From Shewanella halotolerans (GTDB taxonomy: Bacteria > Pseudomonadota > Gammaproteobacteria > Enterobacterales > Shewanellaceae), in the NCBI RefSeq assembly GCF_019457535.1, contig NZ_CP080417.1, positions 496,001 through 560,000 on the forward strand: a DNA stretch of 64,000 nt. The letters run 5' to 3'. Positions 49,955 to 57,508 of the stretch are shown here, piece by piece; the stretch's first letter is position 1, and every line of letters starts with the position of its first letter. A program made the translations under genes and the position numbers. A model generated the notes under the pieces. The model was not told the origin of the DNA and ran no database searches. It worked only from the letters and a program-made list of their open reading frames with translations.

Positions 49955-50767
49955 ATGACTGTGCTGCCTGTTCGATTGTGTGTTAACACCAAGCCTATGC
50001 TTGTCGCCTCGGCCGTTGTTGCGGCTCTGGCCTTTAGCCAGGGCGCGAAGGCGGACGAGACTCGGATTCGTGATGCGCAAGACAAGGCTGTTATCGATGC
50101 GACCCCAAAGCAGAAGCCACAGTGTACTCGCCGCTCGGATTACGACATCTATCTCAGCGGCATACACACGGGCACCATGAGCCGCACCGAGCAGTGGCAG
50201 GGCAAACAGGCAGTAGTGACCTCAAACAGTGAGGCCAGCATCCTAGGCATAGGCACCCGCTATCGGCAGCGAGCCGAACTCAGCTGGTCAGAGGCCACTG
50301 AGGAGTGGATCACCCAGGCGTTTCATCAGCAGGTGAGCGGCTTTCGCGCCAGAGACATGCAGGTGCACTTCAGTCACAATGGCCGCGCCGCGCGGGTGGA
50401 TCTGGATGGTGAGGTGACCGATTATCACTCCAAAGACAAGGCCCTGCGGGACGTAGACACCCTGGCGATAGAGATGCGCCGACTGTTGATGCAGGGCAGG
50501 CATCAGTTTGCCCTGGTTCGTCAGGCGTCCGATGCCATGGAGCCCTATCAATTTTATGTTAAGCCTCCGCAAGCCGCCGAGGTGGCGCCTTGGGGAGAAT
50601 TGATGCTGGTGCCCGTGGAACAGACTGGCGCCGAAGAGGTGACCTACTATTTCGCCCCCGAGCTGGATTATCAACTGATCAAGGCGCGCTATCACGGCAT
50701 CTTGCTGCAAGGCCTTATCGAGCTGAACCACTACAGCTCGAGTTGCGACCTGGCCCCCTCGGCCTGA
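49955..50767 (+). CDS. DUF3108-like secreted protein
   Basis: A 270-residue protein with an N-terminal signal region (hydrophobic core about residues 14-30, cut near GAKA). The mature part is strand-rich with YDIYLSGIHTGTMSRTEQW and EVTDYHSKDK blocks as in DUF3108 proteins. The ATG is 2 bp after the stop of the barrel gene, so the two are co-translated and may work together at the outer membrane. Confidence 0.72.
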   Translation: MTVLPVRLCVNTKPMLVASAVVAALAFSQGAKADETRIRDAQDKAVIDATPKQKPQCTRRSDYDIYLSGIHTGTMSRTEQWQGKQAVVTSNSEASILGIGTRYRQRAELSWSEATEEWITQAFHQQVSGFRARDMQVHFSHNGRAARVDLDGEVTDYHSKDKALRDVDTLAIEMRRLLMQGRHQFALVRQASDAMEPYQFYVKPPQAAEVAPWGELMLVPVEQTGAEEVTYYFAPELDYQLIKARYHGILLQGLIELNHYSSSCDLAPSA

Positions 50768-50803
50768 GTCGCCCGCTTTCATTCTTATCCAAGCGCGGCG
50801 GCT

Positions 50804-50868
50804 AACATAAACGCCCAGCATAAACGCTCAAGATAAACGCCCAACATAAACGCCTAGCTTAAGCGACT
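50804..50868. repeat. 13-bp tandem repeat between convergent genes
   Basis: Five units of 13 bp with consensus AACATAAACGCCC; the first four are near-identical, the fifth diverged. They lie 37 bp after the DUF3108-like stop and 20 bp before the next stop on the other strand. Confidence 0.85.
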
Positions 50869-50887
50869 AATTTAACCCAAGCGCCTG

Positions 50888-52159
50888 CTAGTTGGTTTCG
50901 TAGTGGGCGATCGGCAGCTGGCTGACGCTATCGAGTCGCCAGGCACCCTTCTCATACACAAAGCTGACGCTGTGCAGGGCATCCTTGAAGTCATAGCGTT
51001 CGCTTGATTTGGGCAAGGCATCTTTAAATTCGACCTGAATGTTTTGGTAGCCTTGCTCGAGTGACATCTTACTCAGATGGCTGGGCAGGTCTATCAGGCG
51101 GCTCAGCGCCTTGTCTAACTCACGATCCTTAATTGGCAGCTTGAGTTTAAATTGCTCGCTGAATAGCGCCGAGAAAGCATGTTTATCTTTGCTGTGGGTG
51201 TAGGCGGCGACAGTCCAGTCGGCCAGCAGCAGTTCGAATGCCTTGTCGGCTTGGGTGAGCGAGGCGATAGGCGTCTTGTTGTCGTTGGCGAGGTATGCCT
51301 TGAGGGTCGCCTCGGCTTCTTGGTAGCCGTCGATGAAGATCTGCGCCACCTGAGTCGCCGCCGGATCTTGGCTCGCCTTAAGCTCATCGGTTACGGCCGC
51401 GATGGCGTCCCCTCGGGCCTGCCAGCTGTCAAAGCCCTTCATCAGGCCTTGTAGTGAGGCTTTATGCTGTTTTACCACCTCGGCAACGGCCTTATCCTGT
51501 TGGCGCGCCTGTCTGATCTTAGTGCCGACATACTCGCTGTAGGTGCCGCTGAGCAGGCTGGCTGGCGACTCGAAGTAGAGACCCGCGCCGCTGTAGGGAT
51601 CGACCCAGAAAGCGCTGCTATCTATCGGCGCCATGGTCTTGGGCGTCATGCCGTTAAAGTAGAGATCTGTGAGTGCCGTCTTGTGCTTAGCGTAGAAGGC
51701 AGCAATCGCCTTACTATCTGTAGCGGGCACTTGCTGGTATTGCGCCGCTAGTTGCTGCAAGCCTTGGGATGCCTGGATCCTCTGACTGGCATAGTAGCCG
51801 CAGCGCAGGTCACAGGCTTGCTTGGTCAGACTGGAGGCCGCATCTAAGTTTATCGCCTTGCTTTGCACGAAGACCTCGGCGGTATAGATACCTCTGGGGA
51901 TAGCGCCGCTTTTATCCATCAGGTAGATGGTGTTGTTGGGGCTATGGCGGCCGACGACCTGGAGATCTTGCTTGCTGGCGCAGAGGGAAAAGTCGCGGCT
52001 GGTGACCGGCAGCTCCTTGTTATAGGTGGAGACCACTAGCTTCTCCAGGCTGACGCCCTCAGGCACTGTGCCTGTGATGCTGAGATCACACTGCTGAGCG
52101 TTAGCGCTCATTGTCATCGCGCCTAAGCCTAGGCCGATAATTAGACATCCTTGTTTCAT
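50888..52159 (-). CDS. Secreted protein of unknown function
   Basis: A 423-residue protein with a signal peptide (cut after ANAQ, about residue 22). The N-terminus (residues 23-110) is strand-rich and has four Cys (CDLSI, CASKQ, CDLRC) that could pair. The rest is largely helical with Gln/Ala/Lys. The C-terminal ~60 residues (VSFVYEKGAWRLDSVS) look like an NTF2-type or SnoaL-like strand pair. No family is recognised. Confidence 0.65.
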   Translation of the reverse strand: MKQGCLIIGLGLGAMTMSANAQQCDLSITGTVPEGVSLEKLVVSTYNKELPVTSRDFSLCASKQDLQVVGRHSPNNTIYLMDKSGAIPRGIYTAEVFVQSKAINLDAASSLTKQACDLRCGYYASQRIQASQGLQQLAAQYQQVPATDSKAIAAFYAKHKTALTDLYFNGMTPKTMAPIDSSAFWVDPYSGAGLYFESPASLLSGTYSEYVGTKIRQARQQDKAVAEVVKQHKASLQGLMKGFDSWQARGDAIAAVTDELKASQDPAATQVAQIFIDGYQEAEATLKAYLANDNKTPIASLTQADKAFELLLADWTVAAYTHSKDKHAFSALFSEQFKLKLPIKDRELDKALSRLIDLPSHLSKMSLEQGYQNIQVEFKDALPKSSERYDFKDALHSVSFVYEKGAWRLDSVSQLPIAHYETN

Positions 52160-52195
52160 CTTACATCCTTGTTTGTTTATTGAAGTTTTAGAGAT

Positions 52196-52801
52196 TTAGC
52201 CACAGAACTGTCTTTCGCAGGGAATGCCATCGTGATCACCATCCATTTCTGTGCCGGGACAATTGCGGAGGTAGAATTTGGCTTCCTCGCAGGATCGCAT
52301 ATGATTGCAATGTGTCTTGCCTGCCTCACAGCGAAACTTTGGGGTGGCCGGTTGCCACTCCTGAGCCTCTATGGCGGGAAGGTCTTCAAAGCTGGTGACA
52401 GGCGTGGCGTTGAGTGCCTGATATTGTTTAATGGCGAAGCTGCCAATACTCACCAGTATGATAATGAAGATCATCCGCTGCAGGCGTGAGCCGGAGCGGC
52501 GATGAGAATAGTGGGACGTGGGCGTATGGTCTCTATGTTGCGGGCGAGTCGGTTTATTCGCGAGGCCAGAAGCTATGCCTGAAACCACGGCGACGCCTTC
52601 AATACTGGCCTTGACAGCCTTTATCTTGCCATCGCTCTGTTGCTGGCTTTGGTAGACTATCTCGTCGCCCACCACAGGCTTTCTGGCCATCTGTTTCAGG
52701 GCCGAGATATGGATAAACACATCTTGGGCATTGGGCGTGTTCGGCTTGATGAAGCCAAAGCCTTTGTCATCGTTCCAGCGAACCAGGGTGCCTCTTTCCA
52801 T
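52196..52801 (-). CDS. Cold-shock domain, membrane helix and excalibur domain fusion
   Basis: A 201-residue three-part protein. Residues 1-67 are a cold-shock domain (GTLVRWNDDKGFGFIKP with the RNP1 pattern, then DVFIHISAL). A basic linker leads to a membrane helix (residues ~108-126). The C-terminus (~165-201) is an excalibur domain with CNHMRSCEEAKFYLRNC and DGDHDGIPC, a Ca2+-binding motif. By orientation the cold-shock part is cytoplasmic and the excalibur part periplasmic. The role is unknown; nucleic-acid binding at the membrane is an inference. Confidence 0.88.
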   Translation of the reverse strand: MERGTLVRWNDDKGFGFIKPNTPNAQDVFIHISALKQMARKPVVGDEIVYQSQQQSDGKIKAVKASIEGVAVVSGIASGLANKPTRPQHRDHTPTSHYSHRRSGSRLQRMIFIIILVSIGSFAIKQYQALNATPVTSFEDLPAIEAQEWQPATPKFRCEAGKTHCNHMRSCEEAKFYLRNCPGTEMDGDHDGIPCERQFCG

Positions 52802-52893
52802 GGCTAAGATTGTCCTTTTATGAATTATTTGCCTGTTGATTCAGCGGCTAAGCAATATTGTTCGCCTATGCTATCGCGAATTCTCCTGCTTTG

Positions 52894-53910
52894 TCATCCG
52901 CTAATGGTGACCAGGTTCAGCACCCAACCCATCAGGGTGAAGGCGACCAGTAGCAGGGCAAACAGTAGGGCCAGCAGGCGCCACTGCATCACCTGTTTGA
53001 GCATGACAAATTCGGGAAAGCTGGCGGCGACCGTGCTCATGCAGAAGGCCAGTGTGGTGCCCAGGGGCACGCCTTGGATCAACAGGCTCTCCAGCACCGG
53101 AATCACCCCGGTGGCATTGGCATACAGGGGGATGCCCATCAGTACGGCGATGGGCACTGACCACCACTGGCCGTCGCCCAGGTTGGCTTCAAGATAACCT
53201 GCGGGCACGAAGCCGTGTAGCGCCGCACCGATACCTACCCCAATAATCACCCATTTCCACACGCGGCCGAAGATGGTGAGCGTCTCCTCCTTGGCGAACT
53301 GGTGACGCTGGCGCCAGCTTATGCCGGGCGTGCTCTCGTCTGGCGTGTAAGCGTCAGATGCAGAAGTTGAAGTTTGCGTCTGGGTGGCGCCACGTCGGTA
53401 GGCGTTTGCGGCGAGGGGCTGTAGCCAGCGCTCGGCATGCAATAGGTCGAGCAGGGCGCCGCCGAGCATGCCAATGGTGATGCCGGTGAGGGCGTAGAGC
53501 AGGGTGATCTTGGCCCCCAGCAGGCTAAACAGCAGCAAGATGGCCACCTCGTTGATCAGCGGCGAGGTTAGCAGGAAGGCCATGGTGATCCCCACGGGGA
53601 TCCCCGCCGTGGTAAAACCGAGGAACACGGGAATACTGGAGCAGGAGCAGAAGGGGGTGATGGCGCCAAAGCCGGCCCCCAAGCCATAACCTAGTAGCTT
53701 AGGCTTACCCGCCAGATAGTCGCGCACCCGCTCGACATTGAGTGCTGCCCGCAGCAAGCCGATCAGGTAGATCATCACCACTAGGAGGGCGAAGATCTTG
53801 CTGGTGTCTTCGACGAAGAAGTGCAGCGCCTGCCCGGCGGCGCTCTGGTTGGAGAGGCCGAGCAGATCGTAGATCAGGAGATCGGCGAGTTGGGTAAACC
53901 AGGCTAGCAT
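52894..53910 (-). CDS. DUF318/ArsP-type permease
   Basis: A 338-residue inner-membrane protein with about eight helices. PFCSCSSIPVFLG near residue 85 is the conserved block of the DUF318/ArsP permease family. ArsP members export trivalent organoarsenicals; other members have unknown substrates. The third gene of an ArsR-thioredoxin-permease operon, so metalloid export is a reasonable inference. A GGGAGG site precedes the ATG. Confidence 0.85.
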   Translation of the reverse strand: MLAWFTQLADLLIYDLLGLSNQSAAGQALHFFVEDTSKIFALLVVMIYLIGLLRAALNVERVRDYLAGKPKLLGYGLGAGFGAITPFCSCSSIPVFLGFTTAGIPVGITMAFLLTSPLINEVAILLLFSLLGAKITLLYALTGITIGMLGGALLDLLHAERWLQPLAANAYRRGATQTQTSTSASDAYTPDESTPGISWRQRHQFAKEETLTIFGRVWKWVIIGVGIGAALHGFVPAGYLEANLGDGQWWSVPIAVLMGIPLYANATGVIPVLESLLIQGVPLGTTLAFCMSTVAASFPEFVMLKQVMQWRLLALLFALLLVAFTLMGWVLNLVTISG

Positions 53911-53937
53911 GGGGCCTCCCTAGAGGTGACTGAGGCG

Positions 53938-54186
53938 CTATTGCACCTTGTTAATCTTGGTTAGCAGCTGGGCGAGCTCTTCTTCGCTGGGCAGGCGACC
54001 GGCGGCCAGGACTTCACCGTCGATCACTATGGCCGGGGTCGACATCACGCCGTAGGCGGCGATCTGCGCCATGTCGGTTACCTTGGTCAGCTCTATATTG
54101 AGGCTGAGCTCATCGGCGATTCTGGCGATGTCGCTGGCGAGGTTGGTGCAGCGTTTACAGCCGCTGCCGAGTACTTCTATCTTCAT
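53938..54186 (-). CDS. Small thioredoxin-fold protein (redox-active disulfide protein 2)
   Basis: An 82-residue thioredoxin-fold protein with the active site GSGCKRCTN near residue 10 and a cis-Pro in MSTPAIVI near residue 50. It belongs to the redox-active disulfide protein 2 group often found beside DUF318 permeases. It may reduce or pass on the permease substrate. The ATG at 54186 is chosen because family members start MKIEVLGSGC; a longer in-frame start is not supported. Confidence 0.9.
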   Translation of the reverse strand: MKIEVLGSGCKRCTNLASDIARIADELSLNIELTKVTDMAQIAAYGVMSTPAIVIDGEVLAAGRLPSEEELAQLLTKINKVQ

Positions 54187-54196
54187 CTGTTTCTCC

Positions 54197-54655
54197 TTAT
54201 CTAACGGATTGAATAGGTTTGGCTTTATCTGTTTTGGCGGCCAATGACTTGGTGCAGCAGCCGGGTGATTGCGCAAGGGCGGTCTCGATACAGCTCAGCA
54301 TGCCGAGCAGGCAAGGCGTCTCCAGGCGGTAGTAGATCTGCTTGCCCTCGCGACGACTGGCGACTATGCCCGCCTGCCGTAGTTGCGACAGGTGTTTGGA
54401 GACGGTGGAGATGTCGGCGTCGACGCCGTCGGTCAGCTCGCAGACGCAGCGCTCCTGATGTTCCAACTGTTCAACCAGCCAGAGACGGGTCGGGTGGGCC
54501 AGCGCCTTGAGCTGGGCAGCGCGGTTGTTGAGTCGCTCCTGGCTCTGGATATGAGCTTGGGTATGAGTCTGGGTATGAGCTTGGGCCTGAGCTTGAGTCT
54601 GGGTATGAGTCTGGGCCTGAGCTTGAGTCTGAATCTGAGCCGTTGCAGGTTTCAT
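54197..54655 (-). CDS. ArsR-family regulator with Gln/His-rich repeat N-terminus
   Basis: A 152-residue regulator. Residues ~40-120 are a winged helix with LKALAHPTRLWLVEQLEHQ, then ERCVCEL, which holds the Cys pair used for metalloid or metal sensing in ArsR/SmtB proteins, and DISTVSKHLSQLRQAGI. More Cys follow near the end (GCCTKS). Residues ~7-38 are a run of [Q/H][T/A] dipeptides. The ATG at 54655 follows a GAGG site. It is first in an operon with the thioredoxin and permease genes; a dyad operator lies just upstream. Confidence 0.9.
   Translation of the reverse strand: MKPATAQIQTQAQAQTHTQTQAQAQAHTQTHTQAHIQSQERLNNRAAQLKALAHPTRLWLVEQLEHQERCVCELTDGVDADISTVSKHLSQLRQAGIVASRREGKQIYYRLETPCLLGMLSCIETALAQSPGCCTKSLAAKTDKAKPIQSVR
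54544..54640. repeat. 6-bp repeat tract inside the arsR-like gene
   Basis: About sixteen CAR-NYY hexamers on the minus strand, each coding a Gln/His-Thr/Ala pair. Because six is a multiple of three, gain or loss of units keeps the frame and only lengthens or shortens the tail. Confidence 0.85.
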
Positions 54656-54680
54656 GGTGCGCCTCAAAAAGTGGAGCCTT

Positions 54681-54702
54681 CATTTGGCATAATAGCCAAA
54701 TG
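54681..54702 (-). promoter_or_regulatory. Dyad operator upstream of arsR-like gene
   Basis: CATTTGGC-ATAATA-GCCAAATG is a perfect 8-bp inverted repeat with a 6-base centre, 26 bp from the arsR-like start. Size and place fit an ArsR-type autoregulatory operator. Confidence 0.6.
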
Positions 54703-55002
54703 TTCTGGGGGGAGTTAGCTTTAATCAAGGGTTTAGCTCGGGTTTGTGATGAGCCTTTCAACTGCAGAAGGCTTTGTGAGCCCTGGCTGATTTGCAATCT
54801 GAGTGAATCAGATTTGCAGTTTGTGCAACTCTGTCGAGCCTCTGGCGCAGGATAGTCTATCTGTGTGGCGAAAATTTGTACTTATGTTGCGTGGTGATAG
54901 AGTGAAGCTCTTGGAGGTGTGCTAAGGATTAAGCTTAGTTTAAGTGTTAGGGTCGATCATGTTGGCCAAATCACAATAAAAACAACTTGAAGGAGAGGAC
55001 GC
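54703..55002. other. Intergenic region between arsR-like and S9 peptidase genes
   Basis: About 300 bp between divergent genes. A short plus-strand frame here (to 54855) has no ribosome site and poor codon use. An AAGGAGAGG site for the peptidase lies at the right end. No other element is seen. Confidence 0.5.
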
Positions 55003-57030
55003 GTGAAGAAGATAGCCATTTTGTTGCTGTGCATCTTGATGCCGGTGACGACGGTTTTTGCCCAGACGGGCAAGCCCCTGTCGGTGGAGGTGCTATGGCA
55101 GCTCAGTCGAATAGGTAACCCCAGCATTTCCCCCAACGGCGATTACATCATCGCCCCAGTCACCGAGTACGATGTGCCCGAAGATAAGGGCAATACCCAG
55201 CTGTGGCTGTTTAGCCAGGACGGCAAGCAGCAGCGCGCCCTGACCGCCAAGGGGATGCGGGTGAGCGAGCCGGTATTCTCACCAGACAGCAAGACCCTGG
55301 CCTTTATCAGCAAGCGCGATAAGGATGAGGCGGGGCAGATCTATCTCTTGCCTATGGATGGACCGGGCGAGGCTCAGCGTCTAAGCGATGTGCCGAGCGG
55401 CGTCTATGGCCTCAAGTGGGTGGGCGAGCACCTCTACTTCATCAGCTCTGTCTATCCGGGTAAGAATTGGACAGAGATCGGCGAGCAGCTCAAGGCCGAT
55501 AAGGACGACAAGGTGTCGGCCCATCAGTGGAACGCGCTGCCCTATTCGAGCTTCGATCACTGGATAGACGAAGGCCGTCAGGCCCATGTGTTCCGTATTG
55601 CCGCTAAGGGTGGCGAGGTGGAGGCGATCACTCAACCCCTGAATATCGAGCTGCCACGCTCGTCGCAAGGTGCGGGCAGCTATGACATCAGCCCCGATGA
55701 AGCGTGGATCGCCTTTAACGCCAACGGCAGCGACAATCAGGTGAATCCTAAGCTAGATCTCTTCCTCGCGGCCATCGGCAGCGGCAAGGCGGAGAACATC
55801 ACCCCAGACAACCTGGCGCCGGACGCCAGCCCGCAGTTCAGCCCTAACGGTAAGACGTTGGCCTTCACCCGCCAGCACATTCAGGGCTTCTATGCCGACA
55901 CCGCCAAGCTGATGCTGTTCGACTTGAAGAAGCGCAGCACTAAGATGCTCGCCAAAGAGTGGGATCGCTCCGTGGCCCGCTTCGTGTGGACCCCAGACAG
56001 CAAGGGTTTCTATGCCGCCATAGACGATGCGGCCACCAGGCGCCTGTTCCATATCGATGCCAAGAATGGCAAGGTGAAGGCGATCACCAAGGCGACCAAC
56101 TTTGGGCAGCCGGCCATCGCCAACAATGGTACCCTGGTTGCGACTAATGATAGCTTCCTCTACCCGGCGCGCCTGGTGAAGGTGAATGGCAAGAACGGCA
56201 AGACCAGCCGTTTGGATAGCTTTAACGACGAGATCCTCGCGGATGTCGATCTGGGCACCTATGAGTCCGTAACCTACAAGGGCTATAACGACCAAGAGAT
56301 CCAGATGTGGGTGCACTACCCACCAGGGTTTGATCGCAGCAAGAAATATCCACTGATGATGCTGGTTCATGGTGGGCCGCACAACGCCATCTCAGACGGT
56401 TTCCATTACCGCTGGAACGCCCAGACCTTCGCCTCTTGGGGCTATGTTACTGCCTGGCCAAACTTCCATGGCTCCAACAGCTTCGGTCAGGCGTTTGCCG
56501 ACAGCATCAACCCGGATTGGAAGAACAAATCACTGGAAGATGTGCTCAAGGCAGCCGACTGGTTCAAGCAGCAATCCTGGATCGATGACAAGCGCATGGT
56601 GGCCGGTGGTGCCAGCTATGGCGGTTACCTGACCTCTATCATCCTGGGGCAGAAGCATCCCTTCAACGCCCTGCTGATCCACGCCGCCGTATACAACATG
56701 TACTCGCAGATGGCGGCGGACTTCTCGGTGCACAGCCCCCGCTTTGGCAACTACTGGGATAACCCAGAGATCTACCAGTCTATCTCGCCTCACTATGGCG
56801 CAGGCAATTTCAACACCCCGACCCTAGTGATCCATGGTCAGCTGGATTATCGCGTGCCTGTGGGCCAGGGCTTCGAGCTGTTCAGAACCCTGCAGACCCG
56901 CGGCGTAGAGTCGCGCATGATCTATTTCCCAGACGAGAATCATTGGATCATGAAGCCTAACAACTCCATTTACTGGTATCACCAGGTGAAAGACTGGATG
57001 ACCCGCTTCGCCGAGCCGGGTGGCAAGTAG
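55003..57030 (+). CDS. S9-family prolyl oligopeptidase-type peptidase, exported
   Basis: A 675-residue serine peptidase. A signal peptide (residues 1-21, FAQT) is followed by a beta-propeller (~30-390; several SPDG-like repeats) and an alpha/beta hydrolase domain. The catalytic Ser is in GGASYGGY (near residue 538), the Asp in HGQLDYRVP (near 611) and the His in DENHW (near 647). S9 peptidases in this size range release dipeptides or short peptides in the periplasm. It is monocistronic with its own terminator. Confidence 0.95.
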   Translation: MKKIAILLLCILMPVTTVFAQTGKPLSVEVLWQLSRIGNPSISPNGDYIIAPVTEYDVPEDKGNTQLWLFSQDGKQQRALTAKGMRVSEPVFSPDSKTLAFISKRDKDEAGQIYLLPMDGPGEAQRLSDVPSGVYGLKWVGEHLYFISSVYPGKNWTEIGEQLKADKDDKVSAHQWNALPYSSFDHWIDEGRQAHVFRIAAKGGEVEAITQPLNIELPRSSQGAGSYDISPDEAWIAFNANGSDNQVNPKLDLFLAAIGSGKAENITPDNLAPDASPQFSPNGKTLAFTRQHIQGFYADTAKLMLFDLKKRSTKMLAKEWDRSVARFVWTPDSKGFYAAIDDAATRRLFHIDAKNGKVKAITKATNFGQPAIANNGTLVATNDSFLYPARLVKVNGKNGKTSRLDSFNDEILADVDLGTYESVTYKGYNDQEIQMWVHYPPGFDRSKKYPLMMLVHGGPHNAISDGFHYRWNAQTFASWGYVTAWPNFHGSNSFGQAFADSINPDWKNKSLEDVLKAADWFKQQSWIDDKRMVAGGASYGGYLTSIILGQKHPFNALLIHAAVYNMYSQMAADFSVHSPRFGNYWDNPEIYQSISPHYGAGNFNTPTLVIHGQLDYRVPVGQGFELFRTLQTRGVESRMIYFPDENHWIMKPNNSIYWYHQVKDWMTRFAEPGGK

Positions 57031-57060
57031 GCGATCAATCTAGCCGTTTAGTAGTAATAA

Positions 57061-57098
57061 AAAAAGGCTGCCCAAATTACTGGGTGCAGCCTTTTTTG
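57061..57098 (+). terminator. Intrinsic terminator after S9 peptidase
   Basis: AAAAAGGCTGC / GCAGCCTTTTTT with an inner CCCA / TGGG extension. It is symmetric and may also serve the convergent DUF2999 gene. Confidence 0.88.
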
Positions 57099-57112
57099 AT
57101 GAGATGAAAAGC

Positions 57113-57367
57113 TTAAGACTTCTGAAGTTGGGCCTTGGCCGCCTCGACCTTGGCGAAATCCAGGCCTAGCTCGGTCACCGCCTCTTTGATCAGGGCGGGG
57201 TTTTGCATCACCAGCGCCATCAGCTGCTGTAGCTTCTCCGGGGCGATCCCCAGCTGACCAATGGTGCCCATGGCCATCAGAGGGTTCTCGGTCAGGGCCT
57301 GAAACAGCTCCTGGATCTGCGCGTCGCTGACGTTGTGTTCTTTTAAGATCGCAATAATAGGATTCAT
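57113..57367 (-). CDS. DUF2999 family protein
   Basis: An 84-residue helical protein (MNPIIAILKEHNVSDAQIQEL) that matches the DUF2999 family of Shewanella and Vibrio. Its function is unknown. It is convergent with the S9 gene. Confidence 0.85.
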   Translation of the reverse strand: MNPIIAILKEHNVSDAQIQELFQALTENPLMAMGTIGQLGIAPEKLQQLMALVMQNPALIKEAVTELGLDFAKVEAAKAQLQKS

Positions 57368-57446
57368 TGCACTACCTTATCTCGGTTGAAAGTAAAACAG
57401 GCCGCAAGTGTAGCATCCTCTGTGACCAGCTCAAGCGATAGCTTCT

Positions 57447-57508
57447 CATGCCTAGCTTCTAGCGCATGCCGCAGTTTCTAGTTCAGGCCGCAGTATCTAG
57501 TTCATGCC
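57447..57508. repeat. 19-bp tandem repeat at the end of the chemoreceptor gene
   Basis: Three imperfect units (18, 19, 19 bp; CATGCCGCAGTTTCTAGTT-like) and the start of a fourth. The last full unit contains the TAG stop (57497-57499) of the chemoreceptor gene on the minus strand; the others copy its terminal codons outside the gene. Confidence 0.8.

Noticed and set aside
50804..50868. CRISPR-like array
   Set aside because: The units are only 13 bp with no spacers between them, so it is a plain tandem repeat.
54643..54855. 70-codon plus-strand frame in the arsR-S9 gap
   Set aside because: It overlaps the arsR-like start and operator, has no ribosome site and has odd composition.
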